Origin: Streptomyces wuyuanensis
Lineage (GTDB): Bacteria; Actinomycetota; Actinomycetes; Streptomycetales; Streptomycetaceae
Direction of reading: 5' to 3'
Assembly: GCF_900103455.1 (NCBI RefSeq)
Contig: NZ_FNHI01000029.1
Span: forward strand, 37,697-101,696
DNA: 64,000 nt
Under the pieces are notes generated by a model. The model had not been told where the DNA came from, did no database searches, and was given only the letters and a program-made list of their open reading frames with translations. A program made the position numbers and the translations under genes. Below, piece after piece: positions 1 through 8,867 of the stretch (its first letter is position 1; every line of letters begins with the position of its first letter).

Positions 1-60
1 CCGCCCTGGTCATTGCGGCCGTTGTTGTTGCCGCCCTGGTCATTGCGGCCGTTGTTGTTG
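1..60. repeat. 30-bp perfect tandem repeat, 2 copies at window edge
   Basis: Bases 1-30 and 31-60 are identical. In the minus-strand gene each copy encodes ten residues containing Asn-Asn-Asn-Gly-Arg-Asn-Asp-Gln. The array probably continues outside the window. Shorter 6- and 12-bp AACGGG/AACGCG-type repeats follow up to about position 240. Confidence 0.9.
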
Positions 61-509
61 CCACCCTGGTCCTGGCCGTTCCCGTTCCCGTTCCCGTTCT
101 GATTCCCGTTCCCGTTCTGATCCTGACCGAAGCCGTTGATCTTCCCGCCCCCGCCCTGGTCCTGACCGAAGCCGTTCGCGTTCCCGTTCGCGTTCCCGTT
201 CGCGTTCCCGTTGCCGTTCGCGTTCCCGTTGCCCTCGTCCCCCGCCCGCTTGCCGTTCGGGCCGTAGAACCCCCCGCGGTCGGCGCTGAGGTTGGCGGCG
301 GGGAAGGCGTTGGACGACACGGTGCCGCCGCGGTGGCAGCCGTCGACCAGGATGGTCAGGGTCGAGCCCTGGTGGACCTCGGACGGGGAGAGACGGACGT
401 TGGCCGGACCGTTGCCACCTCCGGTGGCGGTGGCGGCGACCACGGGAGAAGTGGCGCCCATGGCCGCACACGCGGTGATCGCCACCGCGACAGCGCGTGA
501 AGCACGCAT
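1..509 (-). CDS. Secreted Asn/Gly-rich repeat protein (C-terminus beyond window)
   Basis: Starts at the ATG at 509 with a GGAGG ribosome site just upstream and runs off the left edge, so the protein is C-terminally incomplete. It opens with an Arg-containing, Ala-rich signal peptide (roughly residues 1-30), then a ~60-residue compact region with one Cys (VDGCHRGGT) and then a low-complexity tail built from NGNA/NGNG and NGFGQDQ units ending in tandem 10-residue blocks. It is divergent from a class F sortase, so it could be that sortase's substrate or partner, but the C-terminal sorting region is not visible. I do not recognise a named family; the extracellular role is inferred from the signal peptide. 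Confidence 0.75.
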   Translation of the reverse strand, partial: MRASRAVAVAITACAAMGATSPVVAATATGGGNGPANVRLSPSEVHQGSTLTILVDGCHRGGTVSSNAFPAANLSADRGGFYGPNGKRAGDEGNGNANGNGNANGNANGNANGFGQDQGGGGKINGFGQDQNGNGNQNGNGNGNGQDQGGNNNGRNDQGGNNNGRNDQG

Positions 510-819
510 GGTTGAACCTCCATCGGAGGTGCGCCCCGGAACGGTGCTCCGGAGATTTCGACGAGAACGCCCTCCATGACGAACCCTCACCGGATTGCAC
601 ATCCGTCGCATTTCGGGACTGGTCCACCCCGGTGAGCGACACGCCGAGCCGAGCAGCCCGCACCTGACGGAGCCGCAGGTCACGGACCGTCAGGGAATTT
701 GCCCGACTGTCTACTCGTATGGGTCACCCCGAGTGGCCGTACCACCCGTTCGCCCCTCCCAGGTCGCGGCATCCACCCCGCCTGCTTAGCGTGCGGGCAG
801 ACGATGAGATGGGAGAACC
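510..819. other. Divergent intergenic region, secreted protein / sortase
   Basis: 310 bases between two divergent genes. It must hold both promoters but I cannot pick a convincing -35/-10 pair. The only clear signals are the two ribosome sites at its ends (GGAGG before 509, GGGAGA before 820). Reading frames here look like high-GC shadows. Confidence 0.5.
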
Positions 820-1482
820 ATGCGCCGGCAGGAGTTCACAGGGTCGGATACGAGGAAGCGCTCCCCGTGGGGCGTTCTGGCCCTTGTCATGCTCACAGGA
901 CTCGCCCTGGTGCGGAACGGCGTCGACGTCGGTATGGGGCCGCCCCAGCCCGCCGTGGCGGCCGCGCTGGACGACGTGCGGGCCAACCAGGACTCCGTTC
1001 CGCTGCCCGGCACCGTCGAGCCGCTGCCGTACGCCCCGGCCTCGCGCATCTCCGTCCGTGCCGTCGGCGTCGACGCGCCCATCGTCGACGTGGGGCTCGA
1101 CGCCAACGGCTGGATCGAGGCCCCGCCGGCGCAGGACCCCAACCTCGCGGGCTGGTACCAGAACGGCATCGCCCCCGGCCAGCAGGGCACCGCCGTGATC
1201 GTCGGCCACGTCGACAACGCGGGCGGACCCGCGGTGTTCTACGGGCTCGGCTCGATGCAGAAGGGCCAGCACGTCGAGGTGACCCGCTACGACGGCCGCG
1301 TGGCGGTCTTCGAGGTGTACGGCGTCGAGGTGTTCTCCAAGAACAGCTTCCCCGGCGCCCGGGTCTACGGCGACACCGGCAGCCCCGAGCTGCGGGTCAT
1401 CACCTGTGGCGGCGGCTACTCGCGCGGCACCGGCTACGACGGGAACGTCGTCGTCTTCGCCCGTATGGTCGCCACCCGCTGA
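820..1482 (+). CDS. Class F sortase
   Basis: A 220-aa membrane-anchored cysteine transpeptidase of the kind that cleaves a sorting signal and joins the protein to the cell wall or another nucleophile. Residues 17-32 form the N-terminal membrane anchor. The catalytic His is in GHVD (H130), the Cys in ITCGGG (C196), and R202 or a nearby Arg is the likely third catalytic residue. Compact size and the TCGG motif fit class F rather than class E. GGGAGA lies 4-9 bases before the ATG. It is divergent from a secreted repeat protein, which suggests they work together, though this is inference. Confidence 0.88.
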   Translation: MRRQEFTGSDTRKRSPWGVLALVMLTGLALVRNGVDVGMGPPQPAVAAALDDVRANQDSVPLPGTVEPLPYAPASRISVRAVGVDAPIVDVGLDANGWIEAPPAQDPNLAGWYQNGIAPGQQGTAVIVGHVDNAGGPAVFYGLGSMQKGQHVEVTRYDGRVAVFEVYGVEVFSKNSFPGARVYGDTGSPELRVITCGGGYSRGTGYDGNVVVFARMVATR

Positions 1483-1488
1483 GACCCG

Positions 1489-1515
1489 GCTCCCTGCCGG
1501 ACGCCCGGCGGGAGC
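1489..1515. terminator. Bidirectional hairpin between sortase and lysX
   Basis: GCTCCC (1489-1494) pairs with GGGAGC (1510-1515) and GCCGG with CCGGC inside it, one bulged T and a 4-base loop. It sits between two convergent genes, just after the sortase stop. Confidence 0.65.
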
Positions 1516-1645
1516 GGCCGTCCCGCGGGTACGCCTGCCGCCCGGACGCCCCGTCCCCCGACGCGCTTCGCCCGGCCGGCGAACACCGGCATGCGGACAC
1601 GCGGGTGGAGCGGGCTCCCCACGAGGTGCGCGCTCCACCCGCCGT

Positions 1646-4600
1646 TCAGTGGCGGCGCACCAGGGGGAACGGCAGGGTCTCGCGGATGGTCAGCCCCGTC
1701 AGGAACATCACCAGCCGGTCCACGCCGATGCCGAGCCCTCCGGTCGGAGGCATCGCGTACTCCAGGGCGTCGAGGAAGTCCTCGTCGAGTTCCATGGCTT
1801 CGGGGTCGCCGCCGGCCGCGAGCAGGGACTGGGCGGTGAGCCGTCGCCGCTGTTCGACCGGGTCGGTCAACTCCGAGTACGCGGTGCCGAGTTCGGTTCC
1901 GAACGCGACGAGGTCCCAGCGTTCGGCGAGGCGCGGGTCCCGGCGGTGCTGGCGGGTCAGGGGGGACACATCGGTCGGGAAGTCCTTGTAGAAGGTGGGC
2001 AGCTGGGTCTTCTCCTCGACCAGCCGTTCGTACATCTCCAGCACGACGTCGCCGCGGGTGTCGTCGGGGCCGTGCGGTACTCCCGCGAGGTCGCAGAGAC
2101 TTCGCAGCCGCTCCTCGCCGGTGTCGGCGTCGACGTGCTCGCCGAGCGCCTCCGACACCGCTCCGTACAGGGTCTTGACCGGCCAGGTCCCGGAGATGTC
2201 GTGGACGACGAGCTTGCCGTCGGGGCCCTTCTTGTGGGCGACGGGCGCGCCGAACGCGGCCGTGGCGGCGCCCTGGATGAGCTCGCGGGTGAGGTCCAGC
2301 ATCACGTCGTAGTCGGCGAACGCCTGGTACGCCTCCAGCATCGTGAACTCGGGGTTGTGCTTGTACGAGACGCCCTCGTTGCGGAAGGTGCGGCCCATCT
2401 CGAAGACCTTCTCCAGGCCGCCCACGCACAGCCTCTTGAGGAACAGCTCGGGCGCGATCCGCAGGTACAGGTCCATGTCGTAGGCGTTGATGTGGGTGGT
2501 GAACGGGCGGGCGTTGGCGCCGCCGTGGATCTGCTGGAGCATCGGCGTCTCGACCTCGAGGTAGCCGCGGTCGAGCAGCCCCTGCCGCAGCGCCTGGACC
2601 GCCGTGGAGCGGGCCCGCACCACGCTGCGGGCGTCGGGGCTGGTGACCAGGTCGAGGTAGCGGCGGCGTACCCGCGCCTCCGGGTCGGCCAGTCCGAGGC
2701 GTTTGTCGGGCAGCGGGCGCAGGCACTTGGCGGTGAGCTGCCAGGCGTCGGCGAAGACGGTGAGCTCGCCGCGGTCGCTGGCGCCGATCTCGCCGGCGGC
2801 GGTGACGTGGTCGCCGAGGTCGACGTCCGAGGAGAAGGCGGAGAGCACATCGGGGCCGGAGCCGTCGCGGGTCAGCGCGATCTGGAGGTCGCCGGACCAG
2901 TCGCGCAGCACGGCGAAGAGGACTCCGCCGAAGTCGCGTACGGCCATGACCCGCCCGGCGACCGTGGCCCGTGCCCCGGTGCGGGCCCCGGGCGGCACGT
3001 CCCGGTGTGCGGCGCGCACGGCGGCGAGCGGGTCGGTGCGGGCGGCGACCCCGACGGGGTACGGGTCGACGCCCTGCTCACGCAGCCGTTCGAGCTTGCG
3101 GTGGCGGATGCGTACCTGCTCGGGCAGCCGGCGCTCCCCCATCGGCCGTACGGTGTCGGGTCCGGCGAGTTCGAGCGTGTCGAGGGGCGGCAGGTCCCTG
3201 GTACCGGCGACCGGCCCGGCGACCTCGCCGCGCGGACGGCCGTTGCCCCAGCGTTTGCGCAGCCGGGGCACTGAGACGAAGCCCTCCGCGATCGCGGAGG
3301 CGAGGCCGATGCGGGCGAGGGCTCCGGCGTCGCCGTAGCAGAGGAAGCGCGGGTACCAGGTGGGCTGGTACTTGACGTTGGAGCGGTACAGGGCCTCCAG
3401 CTGCCACCACCTGGAGAAGAACAGCAGCAGCCTGCGCCAGAGCCGCAGGACCGGTCCGGCGCCGATCCGGGCGCCTTCCTCGAACACGGAACGGAAGACG
3501 GCGAAGTTGAGGGAGATCCTGCGCACGCCGAGTTGCGGGGCCTCGGCACACAGCTCGGCGACCATGAACTCCATGATCCCGTTGGGTGCGTGGTCGCGGT
3601 CCCGGCGCATCACGTCGAGGGAGATCCCGTCGCGCCCCCAGGGAACGAAGGAGAGCAGGGCGATGAGGTTCTCGTCGGCGTCGAGGGCCTCGACGAGCAG
3701 GCAGTCGCCGTCCTCGGGGTCGCCGAGCCGGTCGAGGGCCATGGAGAAGCCGCGCTCGGTCTCGGTGTCGCGCCAGGCGTCGGCCCGGTCGATGGTCTGC
3801 TTCATCTCCTCGGCGCCGAGGGCGGAGTGGCGCCGGATGCGGGTGGTCGCGCCGAGCCTGCGGACCCGGCCGACGGCCTGCCGGGTGACGCGCATGTCCC
3901 GGCCGTTCAGGTCGAAGCGGTCGACGTTGAGGATCGCCTCGTCCCCGAGCTGGATGGCGCCGAGCCCCGAGCGGGCGTAGGCGCGGGCGCCGTCCTCGGA
4001 CGCGCCCATGACGGCGGGCGCCCAGGCGTAGCGGCGGGCGACGTCCAGCCAGGCCTCGACGGCCGGGGTCCATGCCTCCGTGTCGCCGACGGGGTCTCCG
4101 CTGGCGAGGGCCACGCCCGCCTCGACCCGGTAGGTGACCGCGGCCTTGCCGTTGGGCGCGAAGACGACGGCCTTGTCCCGGCGGGTGGCGAAGTAGCCGA
4201 GCGAGTCCTGGGAGCCGTAGGCGCCGAGCAGGGCTCGGATACGGGGCTCCTCGTCGCCGTGCAGCGCGGCCTCCATCCGCTGGGAACGGAAGAGGGTCCG
4301 CGCGGAGTTGAGCAGCGCGAGGGCGCCGAAGAGGCCGAGGAGGAAGAACAGGGCGCGGGGCGGGGTGCCGTCGAACTGCGCGTTGGAGACGAGACCGCCG
4401 AGCACCCGGTTGGCGGCCCACAGCAGCCGCTGTCCCTGTGGCAGGTCGTTCGGGAACAGCTCGACGAGCCCCCAGCCGACGAGGACGGCCAGGGCGAGCC
4501 CGAGGACGAGCACGAGGAGGGCGTGCCGCAGGGCGCCGCGGCGGGTCAGGGCGTAGAACTCGCCGCGGGCGGCGGACAGCACGCCGAGCGCGATCAGGCA

Positions 4601-4957
4601 CAGGACCAGGTTGGGGATCCACGACCAGTCGCGCAGCAGGGCCAGTGTGAGGACGTCGGTGAGGACGAGCAGGGAGAGATAGGCGACGACGAGCCACCAG
4701 GCGGCCTTCTTGCGGGCGGCGATCGCGGCGGCCAGCAGGAGCAGGAAGACGGCGTAGGCGAGGTTGGCGCTGACGGGCACGGCCACCAGGTCCAGGAACG
4801 CGGAGACCGGGCTCAGCACCCTGCGCAGGGGGGCAATGAGCGCGATGACCGCGCAGTACACCCCGAGCAGCGCGAAGAACATCGCGAAGGCGCCCGGCAC
4901 CCTGGCTCGGAAGCCGCTCCGGGCGGCGGTCGCACGCTCCGCCACGCTGATGCTCAT
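1646..4957 (-). CDS. lysX: Lysyl-phosphatidylglycerol synthase / lysyl-tRNA synthetase fusion (LysX)
   Basis: A 1103-aa fusion. The N-terminal third is membrane segments followed by an MprF-type phosphatidylglycerol lysyltransferase domain. The C-terminal ~500 residues form a class II lysyl-tRNA synthetase: an OB-fold anticodon domain, then motif 2 (FRNEGVSYKHNPEFTMLE) and motif 3 (GLGIGVDRLVM). In mycobacteria LysX lysinylates phosphatidylglycerol and gives resistance to cationic peptides; its tRNA synthetase half supplies Lys-tRNA. Start chosen at the ATG at 4957 (MSISVAE), because the open frame upstream to 5596 overlaps the divergent stress gene and lacks membrane-protein character. A TAGAGT box ends 7 bases before this ATG, so the mRNA may be leaderless. 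Confidence 0.93.
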   Translation of the reverse strand: MSISVAERATAARSGFRARVPGAFAMFFALLGVYCAVIALIAPLRRVLSPVSAFLDLVAVPVSANLAYAVFLLLLAAAIAARKKAAWWLVVAYLSLLVLTDVLTLALLRDWSWIPNLVLCLIALGVLSAARGEFYALTRRGALRHALLVLVLGLALAVLVGWGLVELFPNDLPQGQRLLWAANRVLGGLVSNAQFDGTPPRALFFLLGLFGALALLNSARTLFRSQRMEAALHGDEEPRIRALLGAYGSQDSLGYFATRRDKAVVFAPNGKAAVTYRVEAGVALASGDPVGDTEAWTPAVEAWLDVARRYAWAPAVMGASEDGARAYARSGLGAIQLGDEAILNVDRFDLNGRDMRVTRQAVGRVRRLGATTRIRRHSALGAEEMKQTIDRADAWRDTETERGFSMALDRLGDPEDGDCLLVEALDADENLIALLSFVPWGRDGISLDVMRRDRDHAPNGIMEFMVAELCAEAPQLGVRRISLNFAVFRSVFEEGARIGAGPVLRLWRRLLLFFSRWWQLEALYRSNVKYQPTWYPRFLCYGDAGALARIGLASAIAEGFVSVPRLRKRWGNGRPRGEVAGPVAGTRDLPPLDTLELAGPDTVRPMGERRLPEQVRIRHRKLERLREQGVDPYPVGVAARTDPLAAVRAAHRDVPPGARTGARATVAGRVMAVRDFGGVLFAVLRDWSGDLQIALTRDGSGPDVLSAFSSDVDLGDHVTAAGEIGASDRGELTVFADAWQLTAKCLRPLPDKRLGLADPEARVRRRYLDLVTSPDARSVVRARSTAVQALRQGLLDRGYLEVETPMLQQIHGGANARPFTTHINAYDMDLYLRIAPELFLKRLCVGGLEKVFEMGRTFRNEGVSYKHNPEFTMLEAYQAFADYDVMLDLTRELIQGAATAAFGAPVAHKKGPDGKLVVHDISGTWPVKTLYGAVSEALGEHVDADTGEERLRSLCDLAGVPHGPDDTRGDVVLEMYERLVEEKTQLPTFYKDFPTDVSPLTRQHRRDPRLAERWDLVAFGTELGTAYSELTDPVEQRRRLTAQSLLAAGGDPEAMELDEDFLDALEYAMPPTGGLGIGVDRLVMFLTGLTIRETLPFPLVRRH

Positions 4958-5056
4958 GTTCCGCACTCTAGGGAGACCGCAGCCGGGCCGCCTGTCGGGC
5001 GGTCGGGCGGAGCGCGCTCGGGGCACGGGCCCTGGCAAGATCGACAGAGGACCCCG

Positions 5057-5062
5057 TAGCCT
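5057..5062 (+). promoter_or_regulatory. Possible -10 box of a leaderless usp transcript
   Basis: TAGCCT lies 6 bases before the GTG start at 5069 and no ribosome site is present, so transcription would begin at or next to the start codon. A weak -35 (CTGGCA, 5032-5037) is 19 bases upstream. Confidence 0.4.
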
Positions 5063-5068
5063 CGTGGT

Positions 5069-5527
5069 GTGAGGGAGCAGCCCCGTGGTTTCGAACGCGG
5101 TACGGACGGCCCGAAGGTGATCGTCGCCGGTGTGGACGGTTCGGAGTCGTCGCTGCGGGCGGCGTCGTACGCGAGCGGTCTGGCGCGGCGGCAGAACGCG
5201 CTGCTCGCACTCGTGTACGTGCAGCCGCTGATGACGGCGGGCGCCGCGTTCGGCGTCCCGGTCGCGGACACCACCGGGGAGATAGCGGAGGGGCTGGTCG
5301 CGGAGATCCGCCAGGCGACCGAACGGGTGCGGGGCATCTGGGCCGTGCGCTGGGAGTTCCACACCTTCCGCGGGGACCCCTACAACGGGCTGGTGACGGC
5401 CGCCGACGAGCTCAAGGCGGACGCCGTGGTGGTGGGAGCGTCGGAGTCGGCGGGGCACCGGATCGTCGGCTCGGTGGCCGTACGGCTGGTCAAGGCGGGG
5501 CGCTGGCCCGTCACCGTGGTTCCGTAA
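5069..5527 (+). CDS. Universal stress protein (UspA family)
   Basis: A 152-aa single-domain USP. It begins with the typical strand-turn VIVAGVDGSESS (Asp of the ATP site) and ends with the ATP-binding signature G-x2-x-GHR-x2-GSVA followed by PVTVVP. Members bind ATP and act in stress or redox adaptation in the cytoplasm. GTG start without a ribosome site. Divergent from lysX with 111 bases between them; downstream is an amino acid permease 110 bases away. Assignment to the family is firm, the physiological role is not. Confidence 0.9.
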   Translation: MREQPRGFERGTDGPKVIVAGVDGSESSLRAASYASGLARRQNALLALVYVQPLMTAGAAFGVPVADTTGEIAEGLVAEIRQATERVRGIWAVRWEFHTFRGDPYNGLVTAADELKADAVVVGASESAGHRIVGSVAVRLVKAGRWPVTVVP

Positions 5528-5637
5528 CCCGCCGGGAACCCTCACCTCGACGGCACCGCATGTCGTCTTCCACCACTGCCCCGCCTGGGCCATCATGAGC
5601 CGCCATCGGCCGACATCAGTCTGCGAAGAGGTGTCTC

Positions 5638-7074
5638 ATGGCAGGGCTACGGGCGGGACAGGGCGTATTGCGCCGCAAGCCCATCGAACAGATCCAGGAG
5701 GGCGCCGCGAGCGAGCAGCTCACCAGAACGCTCGGCCTCTGGCAGCTCACCGCGATCGGCGTCGGCGGCATCATCGGCGCCGGCATCTTCGCCCTGGCGG
5801 GCGCGGTGGCCCATGACAGGGCCGGCCCCGCGGTGGTGGTGTCCTTCCTGATCGCGGGTGTGGCGAGCGCCGCTGCGGCCTTCTCGTACGCGGAGTTCGC
5901 CGGCCTGATCCCGAAGGCGGGCTCGGCGTACACCTACGGGTACGCCGTGCTCGGCGAGCTGGCGGGCTGGTTCATCGGCTGGGACCTGCTGCTGGAGTAC
6001 ACGGCGATCGTGGCGGTGGTCGCCATCGGGATCTCCGGCTACTTCGGCTTCCTCCTGGGCCAGCTGGGGCTCGATCTGCCCGCGTGGATGCTGGGCGCGC
6101 CGGGCACGGGTCCCGGACACCAGGTCGATCTCTTCGCGATGATCCTGTGCCTGTTCACCGCCTACCTGCTGACGCTGGGGATCAAGAACGCGGCCCGTTT
6201 CGAGACCGTCGTGGTGGTGCTGAAGGTCCTGGTCGTGCTGCTGGTGATCGCGGTCGGCTTCTTCCACATCGACACGGCGAACTACAACCCCTTCTTCCCG
6301 TTCGGGGTCAGCGGGGCGTTCACGGGGGCGGCGACCGTCTTCTTCGCGGTGTTCGGCTACGACGCCATGTCCACGGCCGCCGAGGAGTCCAAGGACGCGC
6401 AGCGCCACATGCCGAAGGCGATCATCTACTCGCTGGCCATCTCGATGGTGCTGTACGTACTGGCCTGTCTGGTGCTGACGGGCATGCAGAACTACACGGA
6501 GATCGACCCGGAGAGCGGCTTCTCGACGGCCTTCAAGGCGGTGGGGCTGGAAGGGCTGGCGAACGTCATCGCGATCGGCGCCATCATCGGCATCCTCACC
6601 GTGATGTTCACGTTCATGCTGGGCGTGACCCGCGTGTGGTTCTCGATGAGCCGTGACGGGCTGTTGCCGCACTGGTTCGCGAAGACGCACCCCACACGGC
6701 ACGTGCCCGTACGGGTGACGTGGATCGTCGGCGTCGGTTCCGCGCTGATCGCGGGCTTCCTGCCGATCGGCGAGGCCGCCGAGCTGACGAACATCGGCAT
6801 CCTGCTGGCCTTCGTCGTGGTGTGCATCGCCGTCATCGTGCTGCGCTACAAGCAGCCGGACCTGCCGCGGACGTTCCGCTGCCCCGGGATGCCGTTCGTA
6901 CCGGCGATCGGCGTGGTGTTCTCGCTCTGGCTGATCACCTTCCTGGACTGGCAGACCTGGCTCCGCTTCGGGGTGTGGCTCGTCATCGGGCTGATCATCT
7001 ACTTCGCCTACTCGTACCGGAACTCGAACCTCGCCAAGGAGCAAGCCGCCCGGTCCGCGGAGCCGAACGGGTGA
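5638..7074 (+). CDS. APC-family amino acid permease (CAT/YfnA type)
   Basis: A 478-aa integral membrane protein with about 12 hydrophobic segments. The first membrane helix carries GVGGIIGAGIFALAG, the substrate-site glycine motif of amino acid-polyamine-organocation transporters, and the C-terminal part has the RCPGMPFVPAIGV signature of the cationic amino acid transporter branch. It probably imports an amino acid (cationic residues are the usual guess) with protons. It stands alone between the universal stress gene and a sigma factor gene. A hairpin at 7085 follows the stop. Confidence 0.88.
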   Translation: MAGLRAGQGVLRRKPIEQIQEGAASEQLTRTLGLWQLTAIGVGGIIGAGIFALAGAVAHDRAGPAVVVSFLIAGVASAAAAFSYAEFAGLIPKAGSAYTYGYAVLGELAGWFIGWDLLLEYTAIVAVVAIGISGYFGFLLGQLGLDLPAWMLGAPGTGPGHQVDLFAMILCLFTAYLLTLGIKNAARFETVVVVLKVLVVLLVIAVGFFHIDTANYNPFFPFGVSGAFTGAATVFFAVFGYDAMSTAAEESKDAQRHMPKAIIYSLAISMVLYVLACLVLTGMQNYTEIDPESGFSTAFKAVGLEGLANVIAIGAIIGILTVMFTFMLGVTRVWFSMSRDGLLPHWFAKTHPTRHVPVRVTWIVGVGSALIAGFLPIGEAAELTNIGILLAFVVVCIAVIVLRYKQPDLPRTFRCPGMPFVPAIGVVFSLWLITFLDWQTWLRFGVWLVIGLIIYFAYSYRNSNLAKEQAARSAEPNG

Positions 7075-7429
7075 CCCTCCGCGTCGCGGGCCGGGTCGTC
7101 CCGCCCGCGGCGCGCGCCCCCGTCCTCCCCGGTCCGGCCCGTGCCCCGATCGGACCGCGGTTCCGGCGGCGCCGGGCAGCGGTCACGCCGGCGAGCGACG
7201 CCTGCCGGAGCGCGTCCGGCCGGCGCACCCGGGTCGACGGCGGCCACCGGGTGGCGGGCACCGGACCGCGTCCGGCCGACCGTTCGGCGCACCATTCGCC
7301 GCTCCGTGCGACCGCTCGTCGCACACCCGTGCGTGACGCCTGTCCCTCCGCCCGCCGATGCGTTCGTATACGCCACGAACCACACGTAGCACCGAACTCT
7401 CGGAAGATCCTGCGGGAAGGGAGCCGACG
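7075..7429. other. Intergenic, permease to sigma factor
   Basis: 355 bases without a credible gene. The first part holds a terminator-like hairpin (7085-7109). The rest is GC-rich with overlapping shadow frames; the last 60 bases are slightly less GC-rich and should contain the sigma gene promoter, which I could not place. Confidence 0.5.
7085..7109 (+). terminator. Hairpin after amino acid permease
   Basis: CGCGGGC (7085-7091) pairs with GCCCGCG (7103-7109); GGG/CCC extends the stem above one bulged C, loop TCGT. No U-tract, as is common in Streptomyces. Confidence 0.5.
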
Positions 7430-7978
7430 ATGACGACGGCGACGGCGACGGCGACGACCGACGAGCAGGCCCTGGCGGAGCTGCAGCGCGAACACGGTCC
7501 CGCCCTGCTGAGCTTCCTCGTCGGCCTGACGTACGGAGACCGGCAGCGCGCGGAGGACCTGCTGCAGGAGACCCTGCTGAGGGCGTGGCAGCACCCCGAG
7601 GCGTTCGACGCGCCCTACGAGTCGATGCGGCCGTGGCTCTTCACCGTCGGCCGGCGCCTCGCGATCGACGCGCGCCGGTCGCGGCTCGCGCGGCCGGCGG
7701 AGATCGGGGACGGCGTCCTGGCCGCGACGCCGGACCCCGCCGACGTGACGGATCGCGCGGTCGCCACGCTCGACGTGCGGGCCGCGGTCAGGTCGCTGAG
7801 CCCCGAGCACCGCGCCGTGCTGGTCCAGCTCTACTTCCGGGGCCGCAGTGTGGCCGAGGCCGCGCGGGTGCTCGGCATCCCGCAGGGCACCGTGAAGTCC
7901 CGTTCGCACCACGCGCTGCGCGCGATGGCCCGCAGTCTGCCCGGCTACAGCAGGAGGCCGCTCTCCTCGGCGGCGTGA
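7430..7978 (+). CDS. ECF-like sigma-70 family sigma factor
   Basis: A 182-aa sigma factor with only regions 2 and 4. Region 2 spans about residues 22-85 (RAEDLLQETLLRAW, RPWLFTVGRRLAIDARR) and region 4 about 118-170 (LSPEHRAVLVQLYFRG, VLGIPQGTVKSRSHHALRAM, the -35 recognition helix). It should direct RNA polymerase to a small regulon. The ATG at 7430 follows GGGAAGGGAG. No anti-sigma gene adjoins it, which is unusual; two zinc-finger anti-sigma-like genes lie 7 kb away at 14.6-15.8 kb. Confidence 0.9.
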   Translation: MTTATATATTDEQALAELQREHGPALLSFLVGLTYGDRQRAEDLLQETLLRAWQHPEAFDAPYESMRPWLFTVGRRLAIDARRSRLARPAEIGDGVLAATPDPADVTDRAVATLDVRAAVRSLSPEHRAVLVQLYFRGRSVAEAARVLGIPQGTVKSRSHHALRAMARSLPGYSRRPLSSAA

Positions 7979-8324
7979 GCGGTCCCCCCGCCCGGGGAGT
8001 GCGATGCCCGCGAGGGCGGGCCGTTCCGGGGGCCGCCGGGTGACCGTGCGCCGTGCCGCGCGACCGTTCGCCGGGACTCTTCCGGCGTGTGCGCAAGGGA
8101 TGCCGAAGGGCGCGTCCCGACGCGAGCACGACCGGGCACAGGCCGGTCAATTCCGTCTCTGTATTCCCACGGGACACCTGATCTCTCTGGGGCCACGTTC
8201 TCGGGCGACCGGATTCGAAACCACCCGCTCGAGTTGAGTAAAGAGGAACCGTGACACGTGTCTTCGGGTGGAGGCTCGTCGTCGAGACCCGTGCCCGAAC
8301 ACGTCCGGGGAGAAGGTGGAGAGA
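7979..8324. other. Intergenic, sigma factor to hypothetical protein
   Basis: 346 bases. It starts with a hairpin (GCCCGC 8006-8011 / GCGGGC 8016-8021) that may terminate the sigma gene. A perfect 10-bp palindrome GACACGTGTC lies at 8253-8262, 63 bases before the earliest start of the next gene, and may be a regulator site. An alternative 77-codon frame from 8251 is judged a shadow. Confidence 0.5.
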
Positions 8325-8846
8325 GTGCGGCCCGAGAGCACGAACGGGACCAGCGGAGGCGGTCTGGCGGTCCCCATGGCATGGCTGTGCGCAGAGTTCC
8401 TGGCCGACGAGGTGCTGCGCACCGGCGGTCTGGTCGAGCCGGGTTCGCTCGAGTACAGAGCCGGCCGGAGGACACTGGCGCTGACGGTCTACCTGTGCGG
8501 CGCCGAGGACGGCCCTGCCGGTGTCCCCACGGCGTCGCGACTGGACGAGTGGCTGTCCGTCACGGCCTACGGGCACCCCTGGCAGGAGTGGGTGCGCGAC
8601 CGCATGGCCGAGCGGGAGTCGTTCGACCGGGACGTCTCCGGCACGGACCCCGACCTCGACCTGGCCCGCGACGCGTGGGACTGGCTGGAGCGGACCGAGC
8701 TTCTCGCCGCCGACCTCGGGGACGGCACCGACCCGTGGCACCCGGCCCTTCCGGTGGACCCGGCCGCTGTCGAGAGCGCCCAGGTCTGGACACCGGCCTG
8801 GCGGCTGGGGCTGCCGCTGGGCCATCTGGCCATCCATCTGTACTGA
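8325..8846 (+). CDS. Hypothetical protein
   Basis: About 173 aa, acidic and soluble, rich in Trp and Asp, with no signal peptide or membrane segment. I do not recognise a domain. The N-terminus is uncertain: GTG codons at 8268, 8316 and 8325 are all in frame; 8325 is chosen because AAGGTGGAG precedes it at a workable distance and the residues before it look random. The conserved-looking core begins at VPMAWLCAEFLADEVLRTGG. It converges on the sensor kinase gene with only 21 bases between the stops. Confidence 0.6.
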   Translation: MRPESTNGTSGGGLAVPMAWLCAEFLADEVLRTGGLVEPGSLEYRAGRRTLALTVYLCGAEDGPAGVPTASRLDEWLSVTAYGHPWQEWVRDRMAERESFDRDVSGTDPDLDLARDAWDWLERTELLAADLGDGTDPWHPALPVDPAAVESAQVWTPAWRLGLPLGHLAIHLY

Positions 8847-8867
8847 ACCCGGCGCCGTCCACCCGGG

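Noticed and set aside
4958..5596. Extended N-terminus of LysX to 5596
   Set aside because: The added 213 residues overlap the stress gene on the other strand and resemble no membrane or synthetase sequence; the ATG at 4957 begins the membrane domain directly.
8251..8484. 77-codon frame with AAGAGG before a GTG
   Set aside because: Overlaps the better-supported hypothetical gene in another phase; Trp/Arg/Cys-rich composition looks like a shadow.
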